DNA of 41,306 nt, taken from contig JAUNON010000021.1 of assembly GCA_030537145.1 (NCBI GenBank), positions 1,388 to 42,693 on the forward strand, written 5' to 3'. The translations under genes were made by a program, and so were the position numbers. Numbering within the stretch: the stretch's first letter is position 1; the number at the start of each line of letters is the position of its first letter. The notes under the pieces were generated by a model. It was not told where the DNA came from and ran no database searches. It saw only the letters and a list, made by a program, of their open reading frames with translations. This DNA is from Lachnospiraceae bacterium (lineage in GTDB: Bacteria > Bacillota > Clostridia > Lachnospirales > Lachnospiraceae). Positions 24,676 to 32,000 of the stretch are shown here, piece after piece.

Positions 24676-25733
24676 CTTCCTTTCTGCTTCTTCATCAGCA
24701 TGAAAATCACCACCGGAGCTCCGAAAACAGAAGTAACTGTGCTGATATTCAATTCCATAGGTGCAAATGCCATCCGGGCAATCAGGTCACAGCCCATGCA
24801 GAACACCGCTCCTCCCAGGAATACCCCCGGAATCACGATGAGGGGCTTCGCAGTTTTCAGGCTGGATTTCACCAGCCGGGGCACCGCAATTCCCACAAAG
24901 GAGATGGGGCCTGCAAATGCGGTGACGCATCCCGAAAGGATGCTGGAAAGCAGGATCAGCGCAATTCTGAACACCTTAATATTCACTCCCATACTCTGGG
25001 CATAAGCCTCCCCAAGCTGATAGGCTCCGATGGGCTTTGACATCAAAAAGGTAATGAGAAAGGTGATCCCTACCACCACCAACGCCACTGTCACATTGCT
25101 CCAGCTCATACCGGAAAAGCTGCCCTGGGACCAGCCATGGAGATTCACAATATCCGAATCCTCCGCAAAGGTCACAATGAAATCCGTGATAGCCGTACAG
25201 ATATATCCGATCATAATTCCCGCAACCAAAAGCGCTGCCATATGCTTCACTCTTCTGGAAACCAGCAGGATAAAGCCCACCGACATCAGGGAACCGATGA
25301 AGGCGGCTATGATCAATGTATACGAAGAAACAATCTGAAACTTTCCAATAAAATAAATCATAGCCAGAGCTACTACCATCTTCGCTCCGGAAGAGATCCC
25401 CAGCACAAACGGACCTGCAATGGGATTCTCAAAAAAAGTCTGCAGCAAAAAGCCGGACAGAGAAAGGGCTCCTCCCAGGATCGCTGCCATAATAACACGG
25501 GGCAGACGGATTTTCCAGATAATGCTGTACTGGGTTCCCTCCTCTGCCTGTCCCGTCAAAATTTTAAAAATATCCGAAACAGAAATGTGTACACTTCCAG
25601 TATTAATATTTAATACGACAATCGCAAAAAAAGCAACGATCAGCAGGACAAAAACCAGAATATACCGGAAACGCCTCCTGAAATTTTCCCTGTGAAAGCC
25701 GGAAACCTCCACCCCTGACTCTTTCTTATCCAT
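24672..25733 (-). CDS. FecCD/BtuC-family ABC transporter permease
   Basis: The 353-residue membrane protein has about ten transmembrane segments and the family patterns RLPRVIMAAILGGALSLSG, NPIAGPFVLGISSGAK and the C-terminal GPISFVGIAVPRLVK. FecCD permeases carry iron-siderophore, heme or cobalamin substrates. The cobalamin riboswitch upstream and the CbiK gene favour a cobalt, corrinoid or related tetrapyrrole ligand (inference). It begins 46 bases after the binding-protein gene and overlaps the ATPase start. Confidence 0.94.
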   Translation of the reverse strand: MDKKESGVEVSGFHRENFRRRFRYILVFVLLIVAFFAIVVLNINTGSVHISVSDIFKILTGQAEEGTQYSIIWKIRLPRVIMAAILGGALSLSGFLLQTFFENPIAGPFVLGISSGAKMVVALAMIYFIGKFQIVSSYTLIIAAFIGSLMSVGFILLVSRRVKHMAALLVAGIMIGYICTAITDFIVTFAEDSDIVNLHGWSQGSFSGMSWSNVTVALVVVGITFLITFLMSKPIGAYQLGEAYAQSMGVNIKVFRIALILLSSILSGCVTAFAGPISFVGIAVPRLVKSSLKTAKPLIVIPGVFLGGAVFCMGCDLIARMAFAPMELNISTVTSVFGAPVVIFMLMKKQKGR

Positions 25734-25779
25734 ATGCTCCTCTTTCTCTTTTTCCGATGCCTGCTGACAGATTAACGCA

Positions 25780-27027
25780 TCATGATAGTCCGCTTACCTT
25801 CGTAAAAAAGGTCATCTGGCTTTCCTCTCCGCCTGTCAGCATATTATGGAAATCCAGAATCGCATTGCCCAGCCGGTCCGTAGACTGATACAAGGCTTTC
25901 CCGGAGCACCAGACATTTCCTTCCTTTACCGCCTTAAAATCGGCGAACAATTCGCTTTTCGCCAGCAGCTCATCTATGCTCTCCAGCGTCCGGTCAATTG
26001 CGGCATTGTAGACCAGGTAATCCGCTTCCACCGCCGTCTGATAGAAATCCTCCATGGTCATATTAACAGAGCTCGTTTTGCCCTCACTGTTCACCAGGTC
26101 AGAAAAAGCGTACCGTCCTCCGGCCAGCTCGATCATCCGGGCTATGTAATCGGAAGAATCCTTTACTACCACCCGTCCGTCCTGACTCACATAAAAATAC
26201 ACCACCGTCTGCTCGGTATTGGTAAAATCATCCAGAGCGCTGACCATTTCCTTCTGGCTGTCAAAATAAGCCTTTGCCTCGCTTTCTTTATCCGTCAGCA
26301 GACCGTAAAGCTTGATCCATTCCGTCCTGCCCAGAGGATGAGATTCATAACTGGAGCGCTCCACCAGCACCGGAATCCCCAGATCCTCGATCATCTCCTT
26401 TACCTTCGGCACATGATAGATCATGGTCGATTCCAAAGCCAGGCTGCACTCCTCCTCCAGCAGAAGCTCATAATCCGGCTCACTGTACTTTCCGGCAAAC
26501 AGGATATCCCCTTCTTCCAGCGCCCGGGCCGCATTCTCCACATACCAGCCGGAAGCATCCGTGCCGGACATATCGATGTAATCCAGTGCATCCAGCGCAT
26601 CATACAAAGACATGGCAGAGGTAGCCGCCAGGTAGACCCGGTTCAAGGGCCTTTGCAGCACCGTGATGGTCTCGTCCAGCCCCTCCGGCACCGGCATGTC
26701 CTCCGGCACCACCAAAAACCGGTCTCCGCCGTAAATGTCCGCCACCGCATACCCATCCTTATAGTAATATACACGGAAGCACTGTGCAAAATCAAGCTCC
26801 ATTGCAGACTGATACTCCAGTCCTTCGATCTGCGGCGGCTGCGTATTCTGCAGCCACGCATCCGTTTCCCCTTCCGCCGCTGATATCGGCTCCTCTTCCG
26901 CCGTCAATGCTTCATCCTGTACTTCACCGGCCCAGACGGGAATCGGAGCTGCGATTCCTGCCGCAGCCCAGACGCTCAACCCTAAAGCCGCCCCGCAGAT
27001 CCGTTTTTTTAAAATTTTTACATTCAT
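25780..27027 (-). CDS. Substrate-binding protein of the FecCD-type importer
   Basis: The protein of about 415 residues has a Sec signal (KILKKRICGAALGLSVWAAA, likely cut at VWA-GE), then an acidic Ala/Glu/Thr-rich spacer. A periplasmic-binding fold of the TroA/BtuF class follows, with a long middle helix. Recognisable parts are VYLAATSAMSLYDALDALDY, GIPVLVERSSYESHPLGRTEWIK and the closing KEGNVWCSGKALYQSTDRLGNAI. There is no lipobox cysteine. The start at 27027 is preferred because GGGA lies before it; an upstream ATG at 27060 lacks a ribosome site. It would capture the substrate for the permease and ATPase that follow. Confidence 0.87.
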   Translation of the reverse strand: MNVKILKKRICGAALGLSVWAAAGIAAPIPVWAGEVQDEALTAEEEPISAAEGETDAWLQNTQPPQIEGLEYQSAMELDFAQCFRVYYYKDGYAVADIYGGDRFLVVPEDMPVPEGLDETITVLQRPLNRVYLAATSAMSLYDALDALDYIDMSGTDASGWYVENAARALEEGDILFAGKYSEPDYELLLEEECSLALESTMIYHVPKVKEMIEDLGIPVLVERSSYESHPLGRTEWIKLYGLLTDKESEAKAYFDSQKEMVSALDDFTNTEQTVVYFYVSQDGRVVVKDSSDYIARMIELAGGRYAFSDLVNSEGKTSSVNMTMEDFYQTAVEADYLVYNAAIDRTLESIDELLAKSELFADFKAVKEGNVWCSGKALYQSTDRLGNAILDFHNMLTGGEESQMTFFTKVSGLS

Positions 27028-27104
27028 TTTTCTTCCCATCCCACTATTCCATATCTTCACAATTCAGATACAAAATTCATTCCGTTTCTATATTTCCGGC
27101 TCTT

Positions 27105-28031
27105 TTATTCTGCGGCAGCTACACTGGCCGAGTCCACACGAATCGTATAATCGATCTCATGGGGTGTCCCCATAGCCACCGTATCAGCCGTCACCGGCAT
27201 ATTATAATCAAATCCGGCCAGCGGAATGAGAAATGTGGAATTTCCCTCCGTATTCACCGGCTCATATTTTTCTCCGTTCACCAGCATGTAATCATAGTTC
27301 GGGCTGCTGAACACCACCTTCAGCACCGCAGCTCCATTTTCCACCGTTAGTTCCGCAGGTGAATCGATGCCTGCCCGCCCGGAACCGCCGGCCAGCGCCG
27401 CATCTGCCAGATAAGTGCCGTCCTCCAGGCCAAGATCCTCCGCAGTGGTCAGCTTCCGTTCTTTGAACGCCTCCATGGGAAGGGAGGTGGACTGGAACAA
27501 AATCTTACGGCCGTACCATTTTTCCTTTTTCTTGCTGAAAGCGGCACAATCAATGCCCTCATCCAGCGCTTCCACCGGAACCTGGAAGGTATGCCTTCCC
27601 TCCTCGTTTTCCACAAAAGGAATCATATCCTCCTCCGCCCCTTCTGCTGCCTCCTGGGCCGTTCCCATGTACAGCTTCAGATAGCCCTTTCCGCCCATGG
27701 TCAGCACCGCAGTCATTTTACCGTCCGCCACAGTCAAAGCCGCATTTTCAATCTGAAACATGGCAGAGCTGGAAGCCACCTTCACCTCATACGTACCGTC
27801 CTGCAGCTCCTCTCCATAGATAGGAACCATCCAGTCCTCTTCCACCTCATCCACCGCAATCATTTCCTCCGCAGAGGCCACCTGGCCTTGCTTCTCAGCC
27901 TCAGACGCCGCTTCCGTTGCCGCTTCTTCCACAGCCTCTGTCCCGGATTCCTGAGCCCACGTACCTGCCGGAAGCGCACCCGCCGCCATCAGCAGCATGG
28001 CCGCTGCCGCCATTTTCTGCAACCTTTTCAT
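27105..28031 (-). CDS. Exported protein with two NEAT-like domains
   Basis: The 308-residue protein has a signal peptide (MAAAAMLLMAAGALPAG, cut near TWA-QE), an acidic Glu/Ala/Thr linker (28-65), and two similar beta domains. Each starts DGTY (residues 78-81 and 204-207), continues with a strand pair ending near VADGKMTAVL or VENGAAVLKV, and closes with a FQVPVEAL or FLIPLAGF strand. The second holds SSPNYDYMLVNG and AMGTPHEIDY. The layout resembles NEAT heme-binding domains and other iron-transport-associated domains, but I cannot confirm heme ligands. No sortase motif is seen. It lies between the chelatase and binding-protein genes, so it is probably a surface ligand-handing protein. Confidence 0.7.
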   Translation of the reverse strand: MKRLQKMAAAAMLLMAAGALPAGTWAQESGTEAVEEAATEAASEAEKQGQVASAEEMIAVDEVEEDWMVPIYGEELQDGTYEVKVASSSAMFQIENAALTVADGKMTAVLTMGGKGYLKLYMGTAQEAAEGAEEDMIPFVENEEGRHTFQVPVEALDEGIDCAAFSKKKEKWYGRKILFQSTSLPMEAFKERKLTTAEDLGLEDGTYLADAALAGGSGRAGIDSPAELTVENGAAVLKVVFSSPNYDYMLVNGEKYEPVNTEGNSTFLIPLAGFDYNMPVTADTVAMGTPHEIDYTIRVDSASVAAAE

Positions 28032-28092
28032 ATCCTTCCCTGTCCTTTCTCCTACGGGAATTTTCCCTTTTACTTTCCGTCTCTGCACGGAA

Positions 28093-28125
28093 AGGCTGCG
28101 GTAAAATACGGATTTACCACAGCCT
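28093..28125 (-). terminator. Intercistronic hairpin between cbiK and the NEAT-like gene
   Basis: On the minus strand, AGGCTGTGGTAAA pairs with TTTACCGCAGCCT across a 7-base loop and is followed by TT. It may be a weak terminator or attenuator that lowers expression of the downstream genes, or a stabiliser of the cbiK message. Confidence 0.55.
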
Positions 28126-28160
28126 CTCTCTTCACTAAAATCAGACTCTATTCTTTCTCT

Positions 28161-29153
28161 TTACTCTGCCAGAGAATCAATGGCTGCCTGCGCATGGGCA
28201 ACATATACCTGCTGAACAGCTTCCAACTGTCCCAGTCCTTCCAGTACCGGAACTACTTCATAGCCTGCTTCTTCAAAGGCAGTTTTCCAGGTACCTTCTT
28301 CATCACCGGCCATATCATTGTTTGCATGATCACCGGCTACTACCATCAGCGGACGAAGTACAACTCTCTTATACTCCTTTTCGCCTACTGCTGCCAGCAC
28401 ATCATCCAGAGACGGAGCTGCCTCTACCGTACCTACATAGTAGTTCTCCATTCCCTTATCCGTCAGAACCTGCTGCATCTTTGCATAAACTGCATTGGAT
28501 TCTGCTTCTGTACCATGACCCATGAAGCAGATGGCAGTTTCTCCGTCGTCATATTCTGCAGTCGCTTCGATAATCGCATCTGCAACCGTATCGAAATCCT
28601 CATCGGAGGTCAGCAGCGGCTCGCCTACTACTACCTTCTCAAAGCTGTCAGAATACTCGGCCAGCTTGCCGACGATCTCATCATACTCCAGGCCGTTCAT
28701 CAGATGGGTCGGCTGAACTACCAGGTTCTTTACACCGTTATCCACTGCACGATCCAAAGCTTCGTTGATATCATCGATATGGATGCCGTCACGGCGCTCC
28801 ACATGGTCAATTACGATATTTGCAGTAAAGCCGCGGCGTACGGAATAATCCGGGAACGCATCCTCCAGCGCCTGCTCGATTGCGCCGATGGTCAGGCGTC
28901 TGCTGTCATTAAAGCTGGTACCGAAGCTCAGTACAAGCAGTTCATTTTCTCCAATTTCATCCTCATTTCTTACCTTATCCAGGGAAGCATCACCAGTGGT
29001 ATAATCTTCCTCTTCATCCGCCTCTTCCTCTGCGGCAGCCTCTGTAACGGCTTCTGTAGCAGCCTCATCCGCAAAAGCAGACACACAGCCTGCAGCCATC
29101 ATGGCAGATGCCACAACACCGGCAATCAGAGCATTCACAAATCTTTTTTTCAT
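28161..29153 (-). CDS. cbiK: Exported CbiK-type sirohydrochlorin cobaltochelatase
   Basis: The 330-residue protein has a signal peptide (residues 1-28, FVNALIAGVVASAMMAAGC; the cysteine at 23 may be lipidated, or cleavage is after AFA). An acidic Thr/Ala/Glu spacer follows, then a CbiK chelatase domain from about residue 70. Class-II chelatase histidines are present: H150 (VQPTHLMNGLEYDE), H213 (CFMGHGTEAESN) and H276 (MVVAGDHANNDMAG). CbiK normally inserts cobalt into sirohydrochlorin in the cytoplasm. An exported form is unusual but known in Desulfovibrio, where it also binds heme. ATAGGAGG precedes the start. It is the first gene after the cobalamin riboswitch, about 510 bases away. Confidence 0.9.
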   Translation of the reverse strand: MKKRFVNALIAGVVASAMMAAGCVSAFADEAATEAVTEAAAEEEADEEEDYTTGDASLDKVRNEDEIGENELLVLSFGTSFNDSRRLTIGAIEQALEDAFPDYSVRRGFTANIVIDHVERRDGIHIDDINEALDRAVDNGVKNLVVQPTHLMNGLEYDEIVGKLAEYSDSFEKVVVGEPLLTSDEDFDTVADAIIEATAEYDDGETAICFMGHGTEAESNAVYAKMQQVLTDKGMENYYVGTVEAAPSLDDVLAAVGEKEYKRVVLRPLMVVAGDHANNDMAGDEEGTWKTAFEEAGYEVVPVLEGLGQLEAVQQVYVAHAQAAIDSLAE

Positions 29154-29269
29154 TTTCTTTTCCTCCTATATTTCGGGCATCTCTGCGCCCTTATTGTTCT
29201 GATCAAAAATAAAACAGAAAAAACGGAGGATTGTAATGTATTCTATGTATTTTTCAGAGAACTCATTCG
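29154..29269 (-). other. Leader of cbiK downstream of the repeats
   Basis: This holds the cbiK ribosome site and about 100 bases of AT-rich leader. I see no convincing promoter here (only TTACAA and TATTTT spaced 19 bases). Transcription of cbiK is therefore assumed to come from the riboswitch promoter or from a weak unrecognised one. Confidence 0.4.
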
Positions 29270-29392
29270 AGGCATTTTTTGCGCCGGATACAGATTGCGC
29301 AGCAATCAATTTCCTTATGCATCCGTGCGCATCTCTGCACGAAGTGCTTTTCATGATATAGGAAAGTGCGAATTTTTCTATATCATAAAAAA
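29270..29392. repeat. 123-bp intergenic repeat, family 2b, copy 1
   Basis: Nearly the same sequence recurs 171 bases later at 29441-29563. Each copy starts AGGCATTTTTT(G/A)CGCCGGAT and contains GTGCTTTTCATGATATAGGA, with an inverted partner near its end. In copy 1 the stem is partly broken by a changed base. Minus-strand open frames run through it but look like repeat-derived junk. Confidence 0.85.
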
Positions 29393-29451
29393 ATGCCTTC
29401 GACATCTCACCTCTCCTGCCCCTCAATCCTGAGGGGGAGAAGGCATTTTTT
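29388..29451. terminator. Bidirectional terminator-like hairpin, copy 2
   Basis: AAAAAATGCCTTC and GAAGGCATTTTTT are perfect arms about 38 bases apart, with an A-run before and a T-run after. It is about 85 percent like the hairpin at 15833-15894 by eye. It lies between the riboswitch and cbiK and should stop much leader transcription in the cbiK direction unless it is read through. Confidence 0.65.
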
Positions 29452-29563
29452 ACGCCGGATGCAGATTGCGCAGCAATCAATTTCCTTATGCATCCGTGCG
29501 CATCTCTGCACGAAGTGCTTTTCATGATATAGGAAAGTGCAAACTTTCCTATATCATGAAAAA
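29441..29563. repeat. 123-bp intergenic repeat, family 2b, copy 2
   Basis: This is the second unit. Here the terminal inverted repeat is perfect: TTTCATGATATAGGAAAGT and its complement around a 4-base loop. It abuts the riboswitch terminator at 29557-29593. Confidence 0.85.
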
Positions 29564-29593
29564 TAACCTTCTACCTGGCGGCAAAAGGTTATT
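29557..29593 (-). terminator. Probable expression-platform terminator of the cobalamin riboswitch
   Basis: On the minus strand, AATAACCTT and AAGGTTATT enclose a 14-base loop and end in TTTTT. It is the first strong terminator after the aptamer, about 75 bases downstream, as expected for a transcriptional cobalamin riboswitch. Confidence 0.65.
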
Positions 29594-29663
29594 CCTGAAT
29601 TCGACTGAAAAAAATTCATATCGCAAGTACAACCAATTACTCGTGGCCCGGGGATCTCCCCTG

Positions 29664-29832
29664 TACCAGCAATAGGCAGGTTTCCTGACTCATGGGCTCC
29701 TAAGCTCAGCCGCCTTCCCGGTTTCCCAGTGACATCTATGGCCAAGCGCTCCCAAAATACAGTGACGAGTTCGTACAGGATTCACACCTGTTTCCCTTTT
29801 CACCGGATTCTATCCGGCACCTACTGCTTTCT
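29664..29832 (-). ncRNA. Cobalamin riboswitch
   Basis: On the minus strand the conserved cobalamin aptamer parts appear in order: GGTGCCGG at the start, AAAAGGGAAACAGGTGTGAA, a TCACTG segment, TCACTGGGAAACCGGGAAGG, and the B12 box AGTCAGGAAACCTGCCTAT at 29672-29690. A promoter lies 20 bases upstream and a terminator about 70 bases downstream. When coenzyme B12 binds it should switch off the following operon, beginning with cbiK. Boundaries are approximate. Confidence 0.93.
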
Positions 29833-29854
29833 GTTTCATTTTTAATCTTTACTA

Positions 29855-29883
29855 ACCATATCACATTTCCCCTGAAAATACAA
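29855..29883 (-). promoter_or_regulatory. Promoter of the cobalamin-riboswitch operon
   Basis: On the minus strand, TTGTAT (29878-29883) and TATGGT (29855-29860) are 17 bases apart, with a TGn extended -10. Transcription would start near 29848, just before the aptamer. Confidence 0.6.
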
Positions 29884-29915
29884 TACAAAAGACCTATTTT
29901 ATGCAACGGCCGGTT

Positions 29916-31982
29916 TTACCACCAAAGCAGATAGAAGATCGTCAGGCAGAAGCCGATGCAGAACAGCAGCAAGGCAAAGGAAAGGCTCCGTCCGATGACC
30001 ATATTGTTTTTTCGGATCTCTTCTCTTTTTACAGCCAGCAGGTGCACATAATCTGTCCGAATAGGCCTTTTGCGCCGCAGAGTTCCGTTTAGCAGATTGC
30101 GCCCCAAATTCAGAAGCTGTCCTGCACAAAGCGTAAACAGATTTCCCTCCGGCAGTTCGTGGGGCAGCGGGCTGTCCCTGTAAATCGTTTTCCTCAGCAC
30201 CACCACAGTCAGATCCACAAAGCTGTCCAACACTCTGCAGGCCACCTGGGAAACAAACGGAAGGAACTGCAGCAGCAGCGGCCGGTAGATCAGGTTTTCC
30301 ATATCCAGCCATGCCGGCCAGCAGTCCACATACCGCAGCGTTCCATGCTCGTCCCTCCGCATCAGGAATTTACGGATGAACAGGAAATATACCACTGCAC
30401 CGATCCCCAGGGAAATCACCGCACCGGACAGATTTTTCCAGCTAAAATACGCCACAATTTCTCCGGCCTCCTTAAGCCCCATCAGGCCCTGCGCCAGACG
30501 GGCGCCCCGGTCCATAAGGGTATGAGGAAACAGTCCCCAGATCAGCAGCACCGCAGCGCTGCCCCCAAGAGCAAAGCAGCTTTTCCGGTTCATGCAGCGG
30601 GCTTCCTTATCGTATCGCTTCTGTACCCGCTTATCCTCATTTTCTTCCACAAAAACCGCCACAAAAAGCTTTGTCATGTAAGCCGCAGTCAGGCCGCCGG
30701 AAAACAGGAACAGGTATTCCACCGCCCGGATCGCCGGACCACTTCCGTATTCCAGGATGCTCTCATGCAGCAGCGTCTTGCTGACGTATCCGCCGAACAG
30801 CGGCACGCCTGCGATCGCAAGAGCTCCGATCAGAAAAGCTGCCTTCAGCAAAGGCTTCTTTCGGCCGTATCCCCGGATCACATTCAGATTCAGCGCATGT
30901 ACATTCATAAAAATCACGCCGGCTGCCAAAAACAGCACCAGCTTAATCAGAGAATGGTTCACCATGTGCAGGAAGGTACCGTGTACGGCCAGGGCATTTT
31001 CTTCCCCCAGCAGCCCCTGCATCCCGATGCCAACCAGGATAAATCCGATCTGGGACATGGAGGAGCAGGCCAGCGTCCGTTTCAGATCCACGGAGAACAC
31101 AGCCAGCAGTGCACCGCCCAGCATCGTAAGCACACCAAGAGCCAGGATCAGGCTTCCCCATTTCTTGTCAGAAAGAAAAACCTGGCTGCTGATGATTAAA
31201 ATTCCAAAAATACCGGTTTTTGTCAGAATACCGGACAGCAGCGCCGAAGCCGGCGCCGGCGCCACCGGATGCGCCTTTGGCAGCCAGATATGCAGAGGAA
31301 ACGCACCGGCCTTGGCTCCAAAGCCCACCAGCACACAGATGCCCGCCCCATAAAGCACGCCCTTGTTTGCACAGGCCGCAGACGCTTCCGACAATTTTGC
31401 CATTTCCAGAGTACCCAGCTCATGGTACAGCAAAAACAGCCCCATCAGCAGAACCAGTCCGCCGATAACCGCCACTCCCAGATACGTCTCCGCTGCCCGC
31501 AAAGCAGGAGTATCCTCCTCCTGAGCCACCCAGACATAAGAGGTAAAAGACATAATCTCAAAGAAAATAAAGGTGGTATACAGATCGGCTGACAAAAATA
31601 CGCCCATCGTTGCTCCCAGCGTCAGAAGCAAAAACAGGTAGTACCGGTTCTTATTTTCATGGCGGGCCATATACTCTCCGGAAAATACCACAGCCATCAT
31701 CCACATCAAGCAGGCGATGGCTCCATAGATCAGCCGGAAGCCGTCCAGGGTAAAGCTAAGGCCAAAGCCGCAGATTTCCGGTACATGGCAGACAGCCAAA
31801 GTCCCTGTTCCCTTCCCTGCATACGCAAACAGCAGAATCAGCGCAGCGGCAAATTCACTGATGCTTACGAAATCAGCACCGTAATCCCGCAGCTTCTCAT
31901 TTTTTCTTCCCAGAAGCCACACCAGCAATCCTCCCGCAAAGGGATAAAACACCAGCAGCGCCAGAACAATATTCTCACTCAT
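29916..31982 (-). CDS. NuoL/MrpA-like antiporter subunit (Proton_antipo_M family)
   Basis: This 688-residue polytopic protein (about 15 or more membrane segments) is the last gene of the Mrp/Mbh-type operon. Key ion-path residues are present: glutamate in FIFFEIMSFTSYV, lysine in GFGAKAGAFPLHIWLPKAHP and lysine in LSGILTKTGIFGIL. The C-terminal 200 residues contain further helices and a cytoplasmic part, longer than MrpD and shorter than full MrpA. GGGAGGAAA precedes the start, 18 bases after the previous gene. It should move H+ or Na+ through the membrane. It could equally be named HyfB-like; the family is secure and the exact subunit name is not. Confidence 0.88.
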   Translation of the reverse strand: MSENIVLALLVFYPFAGGLLVWLLGRKNEKLRDYGADFVSISEFAAALILLFAYAGKGTGTLAVCHVPEICGFGLSFTLDGFRLIYGAIACLMWMMAVVFSGEYMARHENKNRYYLFLLLTLGATMGVFLSADLYTTFIFFEIMSFTSYVWVAQEEDTPALRAAETYLGVAVIGGLVLLMGLFLLYHELGTLEMAKLSEASAACANKGVLYGAGICVLVGFGAKAGAFPLHIWLPKAHPVAPAPASALLSGILTKTGIFGILIISSQVFLSDKKWGSLILALGVLTMLGGALLAVFSVDLKRTLACSSMSQIGFILVGIGMQGLLGEENALAVHGTFLHMVNHSLIKLVLFLAAGVIFMNVHALNLNVIRGYGRKKPLLKAAFLIGALAIAGVPLFGGYVSKTLLHESILEYGSGPAIRAVEYLFLFSGGLTAAYMTKLFVAVFVEENEDKRVQKRYDKEARCMNRKSCFALGGSAAVLLIWGLFPHTLMDRGARLAQGLMGLKEAGEIVAYFSWKNLSGAVISLGIGAVVYFLFIRKFLMRRDEHGTLRYVDCWPAWLDMENLIYRPLLLQFLPFVSQVACRVLDSFVDLTVVVLRKTIYRDSPLPHELPEGNLFTLCAGQLLNLGRNLLNGTLRRKRPIRTDYVHLLAVKREEIRKNNMVIGRSLSFALLLFCIGFCLTIFYLLWW

Positions 31983-32000
31983 CTTCGGTTTCCTCCCTTC

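Noticed and set aside
27591..29432. A 613-residue open frame on the plus strand
   Set aside because: It is antisense to the cbiK and NEAT-like genes, has no ribosome site and no recognisable domain. It is a by-product of the codon pattern on the other strand.
29166..29525. A 119-residue minus-strand open frame between the riboswitch and cbiK
   Set aside because: It consists of the two translated intergenic repeats with the terminator-like spacer between them. There is no ribosome site, and the same segment is repeated inside it.
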